Assembly: GCA_045533115.1 (NCBI GenBank)
Contig: JAZSHF010000049.1
Span: 1 to 12,753 of the forward strand
DNA length: 12,753 nt
Source of the DNA: Colimorpha_A sp045533115
GTDB taxonomy: Bacteria; Bacillota; Clostridia; Oscillospirales; CAG-272
Direction of reading: 5' to 3'
Below the pieces are notes generated by a model. That model was not told the origin of the DNA. It did no database searches and saw only the letters and a program-made list of their open reading frames with translations. This document shows, piece after piece, positions 1-7,238 of this stretch. Made by a program: the position numbers and the translations under genes. The stretch's first letter is position 1, and each line of letters opens with the position of its first letter.

Positions 1-12
1 CGATGACGCCGC

Positions 13-82
13 CGGGGCGACCAATGGCCCCCCCAACAAGGTAGTTCCGAAAGTTCTCGTAGGGGCGACCATTGCTCCCCCG
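13..82. repeat. Degenerate inverted repeat of the GTAGGGGCGACC family
   Basis: Two arms, about 13-37 (GGGGCGACCAATGG core) and 59-82 (GTAGGGGCGACCATTG core), are imperfect reverse complements of each other. They match the better preserved copy at 7084-7155. The element lies directly downstream of the PPTase stop codon on the minus strand, so it would form a hairpin at the end of the serC-serA-PPTase transcript. No T-run follows it, so a terminator role is only possible. The first 91 bases hold no gene. Confidence 0.6.
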
Positions 83-91
83 TTTTTAAAA

Positions 92-559
92 TTATATTTC
101 CTTTATTTCCACCGTTTCGCCTTTGTCGGTGCAGACGGTTATGGTGAAGCCGTTTATATTAAACGTCGTGAACGCGACGTTTTCGTAATTCGGCTCGGCG
201 AAAAATCCGCTTCCCTCGTATTTCCCGTAGCTTTCGCGCTCGGTCCAGCGCAGGAGTGCTTCTTCCTCGGTTGCACCATCGAGATACTTATCCCGTATGC
301 GCTTTGACACCTTACGGTTGCCCTCTACGTCAATTCCGCATCTAATGTCGCCTATCGCGACTGCGACCATTCCGTCGGCGTGCGCTATGCTGAAAAACAC
401 ATTTGGGCTATCGGGAAAAAACGGCTTGCCGTTTTCGTCCTTTTCTGCCCGTCCGACTGAAAGCCCGAGAAAGGAAGCGGCGGCATAGAGAAGCTCGTAT
501 GCCGCCGTGTGCTGTTCTTCGTGTGTTTTTCCGCAGGGGCGAGTGAACGCCGTAATCAA
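92..559 (-). CDS. Compact Sfp-type 4'-phosphopantetheinyl transferase
   Basis: It probably moves the 4'-phosphopantetheine arm of coenzyme A onto a serine of an acyl or peptidyl carrier protein in the cytoplasm. Visible family motifs are a GKPFFPD segment (residues 44-50), a histidine-containing SIAH (57-60, usually N/S-x-SH), the Mg-binding GIDVE (75-79) and W-T-x-R-E-S-x-x-K (105-113). The last differs from the usual W-x-x-K-E-[SA]-x-x-K by Lys to Arg. At 155 aa it is clearly shorter than Bacillus Sfp-like enzymes (about 220-240 aa): most of the N-terminal half-domain is missing, leaving a core nearer AcpS in size. The start is TTG at 559-557, whose last two bases are shared with the serA TGA stop (4-base TTGA overlap). 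There is no good Shine-Dalgarno sequence, so translation is probably coupled to serA. The next methionine is residue 64, inside the core, so TTG is the only sensible start. Substrate carrier unknown. Confidence 0.82.
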   Translation of the reverse strand: MITAFTRPCGKTHEEQHTAAYELLYAAASFLGLSVGRAEKDENGKPFFPDSPNVFFSIAHADGMVAVAIGDIRCGIDVEGNRKVSKRIRDKYLDGATEEEALLRWTERESYGKYEGSGFFAEPNYENVAFTTFNINGFTITVCTDKGETVEIKEI

Positions 560-1722
560 GATATTACTCTTATGCGGATAGTTTCCTCGAGTGCAGAGAG
601 TTTCTTAACTGCGTTTTCGGGAATCTGTCCGAATATTTCAACAACGGTATAAGCATAGTTTCCGCGGCTGCGGCTTACCATGTTTTCGATGTTGATGTTT
701 TCTTCCGCCATTGCGGCAGAGATCTTGGAGAGGACGCCAGCTACGTTTCTGTGCATAACGCAGATACGAGCGTCGCCGTTATGAGGAAGCTCGACGTTCG
801 GGAAGTTTACGGAGTTCTTGATGTTACCCTTTTCGAGGTACTCGATAAGCTCCTTCGCCGCCATAATAGCGCACTTATCCTCGCTCTCCTCGGTAGAAGC
901 GCCGAGGTGAGGAATGCAGACGATCTTATCGGAAACGCCTAGGAGATCGTCGGTGATGAAATCGGTAACGTATGCTGCTACCTTACCGCTGTTTATCGCC
1001 TCGATCATTGCCGCGGAATCAACGAGCTCTGCTCTTGCGAGGTTTATGATCCTAACGCCGTCCTTCATCTTTGCGATGGTTTCGGCGTTTATCATGCCCG
1101 TCGTGTCCTTCGTTGCGGGAACGTGGAGGGTGATATAGTCGCACGACGCGTAGATGTCGTCATAGCTTGCCGCCTTTTCGATCGAACGGGAAAGTCCCCA
1201 AGCCGCCTCAACCGTGATGAACGGGTCACAGCCGTAGACCTTCATTCCGAGTCCCTTTGCCGCATTTGCAACAAGTCCGCCGATAGCGCCGAGACCGATT
1301 ACACCGAGGGATTTGCCCTCGATCTCACAGCCGGCGAACTTCGACTTTTCCTTTTCGGCAAGAGCAGCAACACCGCTTTCGCCCTGATGTGCCTTTGCCC
1401 AGTCGATACCGCCGACGATGTTACGCGAAGCGAGGAGAAGAGCTGCGATAGCGAGCTCCTTAACGCCGTTTGCATTGGCACCGGGGGTATTGAATACTAC
1501 GATACCCTCTTCGGCGCATCTTTCAACGGGAATGTTGTTTACGCCTGCGCCTGCGCGTCCGATAGCAACAAGCTCGGAATTGAATTCCATATCGTGCATC
1601 TTTGCCGAGCGGACGAGGATAGCATCGGGGTTTTCACAGTTATCCGTTACGTTATACTTTGCGGTATCGAAATTGTCGGTACCGATCTTTGCGATTTTAT
1701 TAAGACACTTAATGTTATACAT
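556..1722 (-). CDS. serA: D-3-phosphoglycerate dehydrogenase with C-terminal ACT domain
   Basis: It oxidises 3-phosphoglycerate to 3-phosphohydroxypyruvate with NAD+, the first step of serine synthesis. The 388-aa protein has an N-terminal substrate-binding lobe, a Rossmann GLGAIG nucleotide motif (143-148), the conserved Arg in NLAR (Arg230) and the catalytic His in PHLGAST (His272). A C-terminal ACT domain (about 318-388) is a likely serine-sensing site. It lacks the extra ASB domain of the long (about 530 aa) enzymes. Where E. coli SerA has its catalytic Glu (DVFPTEP), this protein reads TDFITDD, so by-eye alignment puts Asp258 there. ATG at 1722 follows an AAGGAAG whose first bases overlap the serC stop at 1739-1737, indicating coupling. 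The serC-serA gap is 14 bp. Confidence 0.95.
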   Translation of the reverse strand: MYNIKCLNKIAKIGTDNFDTAKYNVTDNCENPDAILVRSAKMHDMEFNSELVAIGRAGAGVNNIPVERCAEEGIVVFNTPGANANGVKELAIAALLLASRNIVGGIDWAKAHQGESGVAALAEKEKSKFAGCEIEGKSLGVIGLGAIGGLVANAAKGLGMKVYGCDPFITVEAAWGLSRSIEKAASYDDIYASCDYITLHVPATKDTTGMINAETIAKMKDGVRIINLARAELVDSAAMIEAINSGKVAAYVTDFITDDLLGVSDKIVCIPHLGASTEESEDKCAIMAAKELIEYLEKGNIKNSVNFPNVELPHNGDARICVMHRNVAGVLSKISAAMAEENINIENMVSRSRGNYAYTVVEIFGQIPENAVKKLSALEETIRIRVIS

Positions 1723-1736
1723 TTTGATTTACTTCC

Positions 1737-2825
1737 TTACGCTTTGGGATTATTTTCTGCAAACGCCTTCATAAATTCTACGAGCTTTTCAACGCCTTCT
1801 TTGGGCATTGCATTGTAGATCGACGCTCTCATGCCGCCGACCGAACGGTGTCCCTTAAGGTTCTTAAGACCCGCTTTGCCTGCCTCAGAGGCGAACTTCT
1901 TGTCGAGGTCGGCATCGCCCGTTACGAAGGTAACGTTCATTATCGAGCGGGAATCTTTTTCAACGGGAGCGGTGTAGTAGCTCTGGTTGTCGAGATAGTC
2001 GTAAAGGACTGCCGCCTTCTTTTCATTATATTCCTTCATCGCGTCAAGGCCACCCATATTGAGGAGATACTTGAATACGAGACCTGCAACGTAGATCGGG
2101 TAGCAGGGAGGAGTATTGTACATAGAGTCGTTATCCGCCATGAGTTTCCAGTCGAACATTGCGGGGGTGTCGGGACGGCACTTGCCGAGAAGGTCCTCAC
2201 GGACGATTACGATGGTAAGTCCTGCGGGAGCTACGTTCTTCTGCGCGCCTGCGTAGATAACGCCGAACTTGGTTACGTCGACCGGCTCGGAGAGGATGCA
2301 GGAGGACATATCGGCAACAAGCGGAACATCACCGGTATCGGGGATATAGTTATACTTCGTTCCGTAGATGGTGTTATTGAAGCAGATATGAACGTAATCT
2401 GCGTCGGGACGGAAGTCCTCGCGGCAGGTCTTCGGAATATAGGTGTTATTCTTATCCTCGGAGGAAGCGACGATCTTTACGTCTCCGTACTTCTTTGCTT
2501 CCTGAGCCGCTTTTTTCGAGAACTGACCCGAAACGATATAGTCTGCCTTGCCCGAACCTGTAAGGAGGTTATAGCAAATCGATGCGAATACGGTAGAAGC
2601 GCCGCCCTGAAGGAAGAGCACCTTATAGTTTTCGGGGATATTCATAAGGGTGCGGAGGTCTGCCTCTGCGTCCTTTATAATTGCCTCGTAATCGGGAGAA
2701 CGGTGGCTCATCTCCATTACTGACATTCCGCTTTCGCCGTAGCAGATCAGCTCGCGCTGTGCCTGCTCAAGCACGGGGAGGGGAAGCATCGAAGGGCCTG
2801 CCGAAAAGTTATAAACTCTGTTCAT
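1737..2825 (-). CDS. serC: Phosphoserine aminotransferase
   Basis: A PLP enzyme that transfers an amino group from glutamate to 3-phosphohydroxypyruvate to give O-phosphoserine, the step after SerA. The start at 2825 gives 362 aa, the normal SerC length, beginning MNRVYNFSAGPS as in the family. Visible motifs are NFSAGPS (6-12), the phosphate-binding GGAST (74-78), ADMSS (171-175) and the PLP lysine in GAQKNVAP (Lys196). A methionine 34 codons upstream (2927) is rejected because it lies inside the promoter, upstream of the predicted transcript start. Shine-Dalgarno candidates are CGGAG about 14 bases upstream and a weaker GGA 7 bases upstream of ATG. It is first in the operon with serA and the PPTase. 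No serB phosphatase gene is in the window. Confidence 0.95.
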   Translation of the reverse strand: MNRVYNFSAGPSMLPLPVLEQAQRELICYGESGMSVMEMSHRSPDYEAIIKDAEADLRTLMNIPENYKVLFLQGGASTVFASICYNLLTGSGKADYIVSGQFSKKAAQEAKKYGDVKIVASSEDKNNTYIPKTCREDFRPDADYVHICFNNTIYGTKYNYIPDTGDVPLVADMSSCILSEPVDVTKFGVIYAGAQKNVAPAGLTIVIVREDLLGKCRPDTPAMFDWKLMADNDSMYNTPPCYPIYVAGLVFKYLLNMGGLDAMKEYNEKKAAVLYDYLDNQSYYTAPVEKDSRSIMNVTFVTGDADLDKKFASEAGKAGLKNLKGHRSVGGMRASIYNAMPKEGVEKLVEFMKAFAENNPKA

Positions 2826-2900
2826 AATAGTATCCGTTTCTCCGACTGTATGGAATACGCGTCTCCCGTCGGGCGGAGAGCGTTTGTTATATTTGACAAT
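2826..2900 (-). promoter_or_regulatory. Leader of serC with two mutually exclusive short stems
   Basis: In the predicted transcript, TCTCC (2879-2875) can pair with GGAGA (2866-2862). Alternatively TCTCCG (2879-2874) can pair with CGGAGA (2844-2839), which contains the best Shine-Dalgarno candidate of serC. The two pairings cannot coexist. The stems are only 5-6 bp and no known riboswitch class was recognised, so a switching role is a guess. Confidence 0.25.
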
Positions 2901-2906
2901 AAAATT

Positions 2907-2935
2907 ATTATATAATTTTGGAATCAATTAGTCAA
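2907..2935 (-). promoter_or_regulatory. Sigma-A type promoter of the serC-serA-PPTase operon
   Basis: Read on the minus strand, -35 TTGACT (2935-2930) and -10 TATAAT (2912-2907) are separated by exactly 17 bases. Transcription should start near 2900, giving a leader of about 75 nt before serC. This supports the ATG at 2825 as the serC start. Confidence 0.85.
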
Positions 2936-2999
2936 GGGGTTCGCGGTAAAAAGACAAATTTTTACCTTTTTAACATAGTAGTTAGGTAAAGTGAAGGGG

Positions 3000-3234
3000 T
3001 TTTGGGCATTTTGATGCTATTTTCTTCTCACCTTTCTTGCTCACCCAATGAAATGAGTAGTTTTGCTTCGCAAACCTACACGAAAGAACGGTGCCAAGGG
3101 GCAAACCGCAAAAATTTGCGGAGCAAATTGTTTGCACGTTTTCCCCTTTGGATACCCCTTTCGGTTTTAAGAAGATTTGCCACGTTCTTTGGTAGGGCGG
3201 GGGCTTGCCTACCAAAGATTGAGAGACGCCGTTA
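3000..3234. repeat. Block of nested imperfect palindromes, no gene
   Basis: This is the left part of a roughly 550-bp gene-free gap (2936-3492). It holds a foldback with GTAG...CTAC ends at 3057-3079, a perfect 7-bp hairpin CCGCAAA/TTTGCGG at 3106-3121 and a perfect 11-bp inverted repeat TCTTTGGTAGG/CCTACCAAAGA at 3186-3196 and 3208-3218. CCAAGGGG near 3094-3101 and CCCCTTTGG near 3133-3141 are outer, imperfectly matching arms around the 3106 hairpin. Short open frames here have no recognisable protein features and run through the palindromes, so I call no gene. Bases 2936-2999 hold nothing I can name. Confidence 0.6.
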
Positions 3235-3414
3235 GCCTTCCCCTTGGGGAAGGGGGACCGCGGAGTGGTGGATGAGGTTAGGATGCGAAGCATCCGTTTT
3301 AAGATATAATAACTTTGCTTTTATAACGCCGCCTTCGACGGCTAACATCATCCAGTCACAAGTAGTTTTCGCTACGCGAAACCTACCGGTTGACACCTTC
3401 CCCAAGGGGAAGGC
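3235..3414. mobile_element. MITE-like 180-bp element with 19-bp identical inverted ends
   Basis: The ends GCCTTCCCCTTGGGGAAGG (3235-3253) and CCTTCCCCAAGGGGAAGGC (3396-3414) are exact reverse complements. Each end is also nearly palindromic itself. The interior contains a perfect GGATGC-GAA-GCATCC hairpin (3281-3295) and a GTAG...CTAC foldback (3362-3386) like the one at 3057-3079. There is no transposase and no clear target duplication, so mobility is inferred only from the end structure. A third CCTTCCCC/GGGGAAGG copy occurs at 9827-9846. The element sits between the serC promoter and the copA terminator. Confidence 0.5.
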
Positions 3415-3492
3415 AAGGCGGTGCACAGAGGACGTCGCACACTACAAAAATGCGGCGAATGGTTCTGGACGTTGGATAAGAGTGGGCATGCG

Positions 3493-3522
3493 AAAAACGG
3501 ACAACGCTTGTTGTCCGTTTTT
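3493..3522 (-). terminator. Bidirectional intrinsic terminator of the fkbM-copA operon
   Basis: The core stem ACGGACAAC (3497-3505)/GTTGTCCGT (3510-3518) has a GCTT loop. Flanking A4 and T4 runs extend the pairing to 13 bp and supply the U-tract in either direction. It begins 2 bp past the copA stop codon on the minus strand. Confidence 0.9.
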
Positions 3523-3524
3523 TG

Positions 3525-5990
3525 TTATTTTACTTCATAGCCTTCGTCGGTTATCGTTTTGATGACGATCTCGTCGTCGACGGGGGAAACGAATTTGACC
3601 GTGACCTTATTTTGCGTATGGTCGGCGGTCACCTCTGCGATTCCGTCGATATTTTCGAGTGCGGTCTTGACTGCGTTTTCGCAGTGGTGGCACATCATTC
3701 CGTAGACGGCGTAGGTCTTTACGTTTTCGTCCTTTTTCGGTTCGGGAATCAGTGCCGAAGCGACGGCGGCTTTGACCTTTTTTCTTATCGGTATAAGGTT
3801 AAGGCGAAGCGCATTCGTTACGACGAAGAAGCTGGAAAGGCTCATCGCGGCGGCGCCTATCATTGGGTTCATTTCCCAGCCCGTAAGCGGTATGAAAACA
3901 CCTGCGGCAAGCGGGATTCCGAGCACGTTATAGAAGAACGCCCAGAAAAGATTTTCCTTGATATTTCTGAGTGTATTTTTGCCGAGCCTGATTGCGGCGG
4001 GGACGCCTGCAAGCGAGCTTTTCATAAGCACCGCATCGGCGGAATCTATTGCTATATCGCTTCCTGCGCCTATCGCGATTCCGACGTCGGCTTCAGTCAG
4101 TGCAGGTGCGTCGTTTATGCCGTCGCCGACCATTGCGGTCTTGCCGCTACCGCTGAGACGCTTGACGGTATCTGCCTTTTCGTTCGGCATTACGCCTGCG
4201 ACCACATCGTCGATACCGACCTTATCGGCTATCGCGCGTGCGGTCCTTTCGTTATCGCCTGTCAGCATCACGGTCTTTATCTTCATTTCGTGAAGGGTTT
4301 TTATTGCATCGGCAGAGTCCTCCTTTACCTCGTCGCTGACTGCGACAAGACCGAGGACGGTGCCGTTTTTGGCAAAGAACAGGGGCGTTTTCCCCTCGTT
4401 TGAGAGCTTTTCTGCGAGCTTTTTCGTTTCGTCGCTTACGGGCGCAAGTTCGGAAACCATAGAGAGCTTTCCGCCGTAGACCGCCTCACCGTCCACGATT
4501 GCGGACACGCCGCTTCCTGCGTGCGAAACAAAGTTTTGGGCAGGAAGCGGAGAAACGCCGTTTTCCGATGCATAGGACACGACCGCCCTTGAAAGCGGAT
4601 GCTCACTGCCATTCTCGACGGAATATGCCAGCGTCAGAAGTGTTTTTTCGTCACAGCCCATAGGGATAACGTCGCATACGGTCGGTTCACCCTTTGTGAC
4701 CGTTCCCGTTTTATCGAGGATGACGACCTTGGTTTTTCCTATTTCTTCAAGAGCTGTTGCGCTCTTAAACAGTATTCCGTTTTTAGCTCCGACACCGCTT
4801 CCGACCATTATTGCGACGGGGGTAGCAAGCCCGAGCGCACAGGGACAGCTTATGACGAGTACCGATATTCCGCGCGCGAGCGCAAAGCCGATGCTTTCGC
4901 CTGCGATGAGCCATGCGGCGACAGTTACGAGTGCGATTCCGATGACGGTCGGGACGAATATTCCCGAGACCTTATCGGCTATACGGGCAATAGGCGCCTT
5001 TGATGCCGAGGCATCGGAGACGGTTTTTATTATCTGCTGAAGGACTGTATCGTGACCTACCTTGGTCGCTTCGCATTTCAGGTAGCCGGAAAGGTTGACC
5101 GTTCCTGCCGATACGGGCGAGCCGACGGTTTTATCGGACGGTATGCTTTCGCCCGTCAGCGCCGCCTCGTTTACCGAGCCGATGCCCTCTACGACCTTTC
5201 CGTCTGCGGGAAATATCTGCCCCGGGCGGACTGTGAAGATGTCACCGACGGAAAGCGACGATATCGGAACGGAGATTTCTTTGCCGTCCTTTATTACCGT
5301 TGCGGTCTCGGGCGAGAGCGACATAAGACCCTTGAGGGCGCTCGTCGTTTTACCCTTTGCGCGTGCTTCGAGAAGCTTTCCGACGGTTATGAGCGTCAGT
5401 ATCATTGCCGCGCTCTCGAAATACAGACCGTGAAGAAGCGCGTGAGAATGTGTGACAGTCATTTTATAGACGATGGCGGTACTGTATCCGAATGCCGCGA
5501 GCGAGCCGAGTGAAACGAGTGTGTCCATATTCGGCGCGCCCTTGATTATCCCCTTGAAGCCGCTTATGAAGAATTTTTGGTTTATTACCATTACGGCAAG
5601 GGAAAGGAGCATTTGAGTTATCGCGTTTGCGAGGTAGTTGCCTGCAAGAAGGCGTGGGAGCGGAAGACCTATCATCCGTCCCATCGAGATATACATCAAA
5701 GCCGAAAGGAAAACTGCCGAGGATATCAGGCGAAGAAGTATTTTTTTCGTCTCGGCGTTCTCGGTCTCTTCCTTTTTCTCGGGCTCTTTTCCGTTGTCTG
5801 CCGACGCACCGTAGCCGGCGCCCTCAACTGCCTTTATTATTTCGCTGTCGGGAACGTCGCCCTCGACGACCATACTGTTTGTCAGCAGGTTGACGGCGCA
5901 GGTTTTTACTCCTTTTACAGCCGATACCGCCTTTTCAACTCGTGCCGAGCAGGCGGCGCAGGACATTCCCGTTACTTTGAATTTTTGCAT
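3525..5990 (-). CDS. copA: Copper-translocating P1B-type ATPase with N- and C-terminal HMA domains
   Basis: An 821-aa inner-membrane pump expected to export Cu(I) using ATP. In order: an N-terminal metal-binding domain with GMSCAAC (8-14), a charged linker (about 66-83), membrane helices, actuator TGE (279-281), the ion-binding SCPCALG helix (CPC 382-384), phosphorylation site DKTGT (Asp426), nucleotide-domain HP (464-465), TGDN (577-580) and GDGIND (622-627). The last helices carry YN (687-688) and MSLSS (716-720), which mark Cu(I) specificity in the CopA class. A second metal-binding domain follows at the C-terminus with GMMCHHC (764-770), resembling a fused CopZ chaperone. ATG at 5990 follows AAAGGA, which starts in the stop codon of the upstream methyltransferase (11-bp gap), so the two are co-transcribed. 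No CsoR/CopY-type regulator gene or recognisable operator is present. Confidence 0.95.
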   Translation of the reverse strand: MQKFKVTGMSCAACSARVEKAVSAVKGVKTCAVNLLTNSMVVEGDVPDSEIIKAVEGAGYGASADNGKEPEKKEETENAETKKILLRLISSAVFLSALMYISMGRMIGLPLPRLLAGNYLANAITQMLLSLAVMVINQKFFISGFKGIIKGAPNMDTLVSLGSLAAFGYSTAIVYKMTVTHSHALLHGLYFESAAMILTLITVGKLLEARAKGKTTSALKGLMSLSPETATVIKDGKEISVPISSLSVGDIFTVRPGQIFPADGKVVEGIGSVNEAALTGESIPSDKTVGSPVSAGTVNLSGYLKCEATKVGHDTVLQQIIKTVSDASASKAPIARIADKVSGIFVPTVIGIALVTVAAWLIAGESIGFALARGISVLVISCPCALGLATPVAIMVGSGVGAKNGILFKSATALEEIGKTKVVILDKTGTVTKGEPTVCDVIPMGCDEKTLLTLAYSVENGSEHPLSRAVVSYASENGVSPLPAQNFVSHAGSGVSAIVDGEAVYGGKLSMVSELAPVSDETKKLAEKLSNEGKTPLFFAKNGTVLGLVAVSDEVKEDSADAIKTLHEMKIKTVMLTGDNERTARAIADKVGIDDVVAGVMPNEKADTVKRLSGSGKTAMVGDGINDAPALTEADVGIAIGAGSDIAIDSADAVLMKSSLAGVPAAIRLGKNTLRNIKENLFWAFFYNVLGIPLAAGVFIPLTGWEMNPMIGAAAMSLSSFFVVTNALRLNLIPIRKKVKAAVASALIPEPKKDENVKTYAVYGMMCHHCENAVKTALENIDGIAEVTADHTQNKVTVKFVSPVDDEIVIKTITDEGYEVK

Positions 5991-6001
5991 TGCTTATCCT
6001 T

Positions 6002-7042
6002 TCAGCGAAGCGCGATAAGGTCTATATCCCACGCGGGGAAGGACATCGTTCGCTTCATATACATTTTATAATCGGGGCAGACCTCGCGGATCATCAGCGG
6101 TATTTCGAAGATATCTGCACTCTTGTGATACAGTGCAATTCGCATCGCGGGACGATAGGCGGCGATTGCGTTTTTACAGCCGTTTATCGCCTGACGCTCC
6201 GCACCCTCGACGTCGATCTTTATATAGTCGACCTTGCGCCCGTCGAGCAGGCTTTCGGGTCGAATTCCCGCGACTTCGACCGTCTTTTCACCGCCCTTAT
6301 GGTGTATTCCCCGTCCTCCGCCTTTTGTAAAGGTGAGAATTTCGTTTTTGTCCCAAGCGGCGGCGAAGTGCGGCTCGACCTTTTTCGTCGGGACTGCATT
6401 TATACAGAGCTTTTTGAAATTTCGCTCGTCGGGCTCGAGGGCGATTACCGTTTCGAGCTTCGGGCAAAATTCGACCAATTTGAGCGCCGTGTCGCCGTTG
6501 TATGCGCCGAGGTCGAGCGTCACGCGGAAGCCCTCGGCACCGAGGAATGAAAGTATCTCATCATCGGTTTCACAGCCGTTAAGGAGATATTCGACCTTGC
6601 CCGTCAGCTTTGCCATTATCATATTATCGTAAAGCTTGACCGACGCTTCGTCACAAAGAAGCGAACGCGCTTCATTTATTTTATCCAGGTTTTTATTGTA
6701 AAAATCAATATCGAAAAGCTCTCCGCCCGCGACGGGAACGTCGGGAACGTAGGTCTCGTGAAGAACGGACAGCTTGACGAAATTTTCGATAACGTCGGGA
6801 AGCGACGAGCCGAAGGCGATAAGAATTATCATATCGCCGTAGGTCTTTACGGCTTCTTTGTACGACAAAACGGGCATATCGCGGAAAACGCGCTTTCGTA
6901 CAAATCCGTCAGAGGCGAAAACGCCCGATGCTTTTATTCCTTTTTCAGCCATTACGTTCAGTATCTTATCAGCACCGTCGCCCGTTCCGTAGAGAACGAT
7001 CGGTTTTTCTGTATTTTTAAGATACTGCCAGAGGTCGGTCAT
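6002..7042 (-). CDS. FkbM-family SAM-dependent methyltransferase with N-terminal Rossmann-like domain
   Basis: The C-terminal half carries the FkbM (Methyltransf_21) pattern: a SAM-binding DLGAYNGDT (177-185), an acidic ALEPDERN (201-208) closing the next strand, and YIKIDVEGAE (273-282). FkbM-type proteins are typically O-methyltransferases acting on sugars, lipids or secondary metabolites; the substrate here cannot be read. Residues 14-85 form a separate region with a glycine-rich VLYGTGDGADK start and alternating strands and helices, like small Rossmann domains often placed before sugar-modifying enzymes. The start at 7042 (346 aa) is chosen because AAGGAG lies 7 bases upstream. An in-frame ATG at 7192 is rejected since the extension would translate an inverted repeat and overlap the promoter. 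It is first in the operon with copA. A link to copper is unexplained. Confidence 0.85.
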   Translation of the reverse strand: MTDLWQYLKNTEKPIVLYGTGDGADKILNVMAEKGIKASGVFASDGFVRKRVFRDMPVLSYKEAVKTYGDMIILIAFGSSLPDVIENFVKLSVLHETYVPDVPVAGGELFDIDFYNKNLDKINEARSLLCDEASVKLYDNMIMAKLTGKVEYLLNGCETDDEILSFLGAEGFRVTLDLGAYNGDTALKLVEFCPKLETVIALEPDERNFKKLCINAVPTKKVEPHFAAAWDKNEILTFTKGGGRGIHHKGGEKTVEVAGIRPESLLDGRKVDYIKIDVEGAERQAINGCKNAIAAYRPAMRIALYHKSADIFEIPLMIREVCPDYKMYMKRTMSFPAWDIDLIALR

Positions 7043-7083
7043 TTTTTTCTCCTTGTGATGGGCTTGGTTGAGTAAGGTGTTTC

Positions 7084-7155
7084 TTGTAGGGGCGAACATT
7101 GGTCGCCCGTTTAGAAAATGTGTATTTTGCGGGCGACCAATGGTCGCCCCTACAA
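7084..7155. repeat. Inverted repeat of the GTAGGGGCGACC family in the fkbM leader
   Basis: The arms 7084-7109 and 7130-7155 are 26 bp long with a single mismatch, separated by 20 bases. The core reads TGTAGGGGCGACCATTGG and its complement. It lies between the fkbM-copA promoter (start near 7174) and the fkbM ribosome binding site, so the transcript leader must form a long hairpin. It shares its core with the degenerate copy at 13-82. Confidence 0.85.
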
Positions 7156-7180
7156 TAGAACTCCAAAATCGTTCGGTAAA

Positions 7181-7209
7181 ATTATACCACAAATAATTTT
7201 CAATGTCAA
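7181..7209 (-). promoter_or_regulatory. Consensus sigma-A promoter of fkbM-copA
   Basis: On the minus strand, a perfect -35 TTGACA (7209-7204), 17-base spacer and perfect -10 TATAAT (7186-7181), with a TGG directly before the -10 (extended -10). Transcript start is predicted near 7174, giving a leader of about 130 nt. A full-consensus promoter suggests strong transcription unless repressed or attenuated. Confidence 0.9.
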
Positions 7210-7238
7210 TTTGCGCCTGATTTTACAGAATTTTTGCA

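Noticed and set aside
1123..1818. 231-codon open frame on the plus strand opposite serA
   Set aside because: It is antisense to a clear serA gene, has no domain-like sequence and arises from the codon bias of the true gene.
2826..2927. Upstream in-frame ATG (2927) for serC adding 34 residues
   Set aside because: It lies within the promoter, upstream of the predicted transcript start, and the added residues have no SerC similarity. The family N-terminus begins at 2825.
3522..4403. 293-codon open frame on the plus strand opposite copA, and similar ones to 6071
   Set aside because: These mirror the codon use of copA, have implausible Cys/His/Tyr-rich composition and no start signals.
7043..7192. 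Upstream in-frame ATG (7192) for the methyltransferase adding 50 residues
   Set aside because: The extension would translate the inverted repeat and start upstream of the predicted transcript start. A strong AAGGAG precedes 7042.
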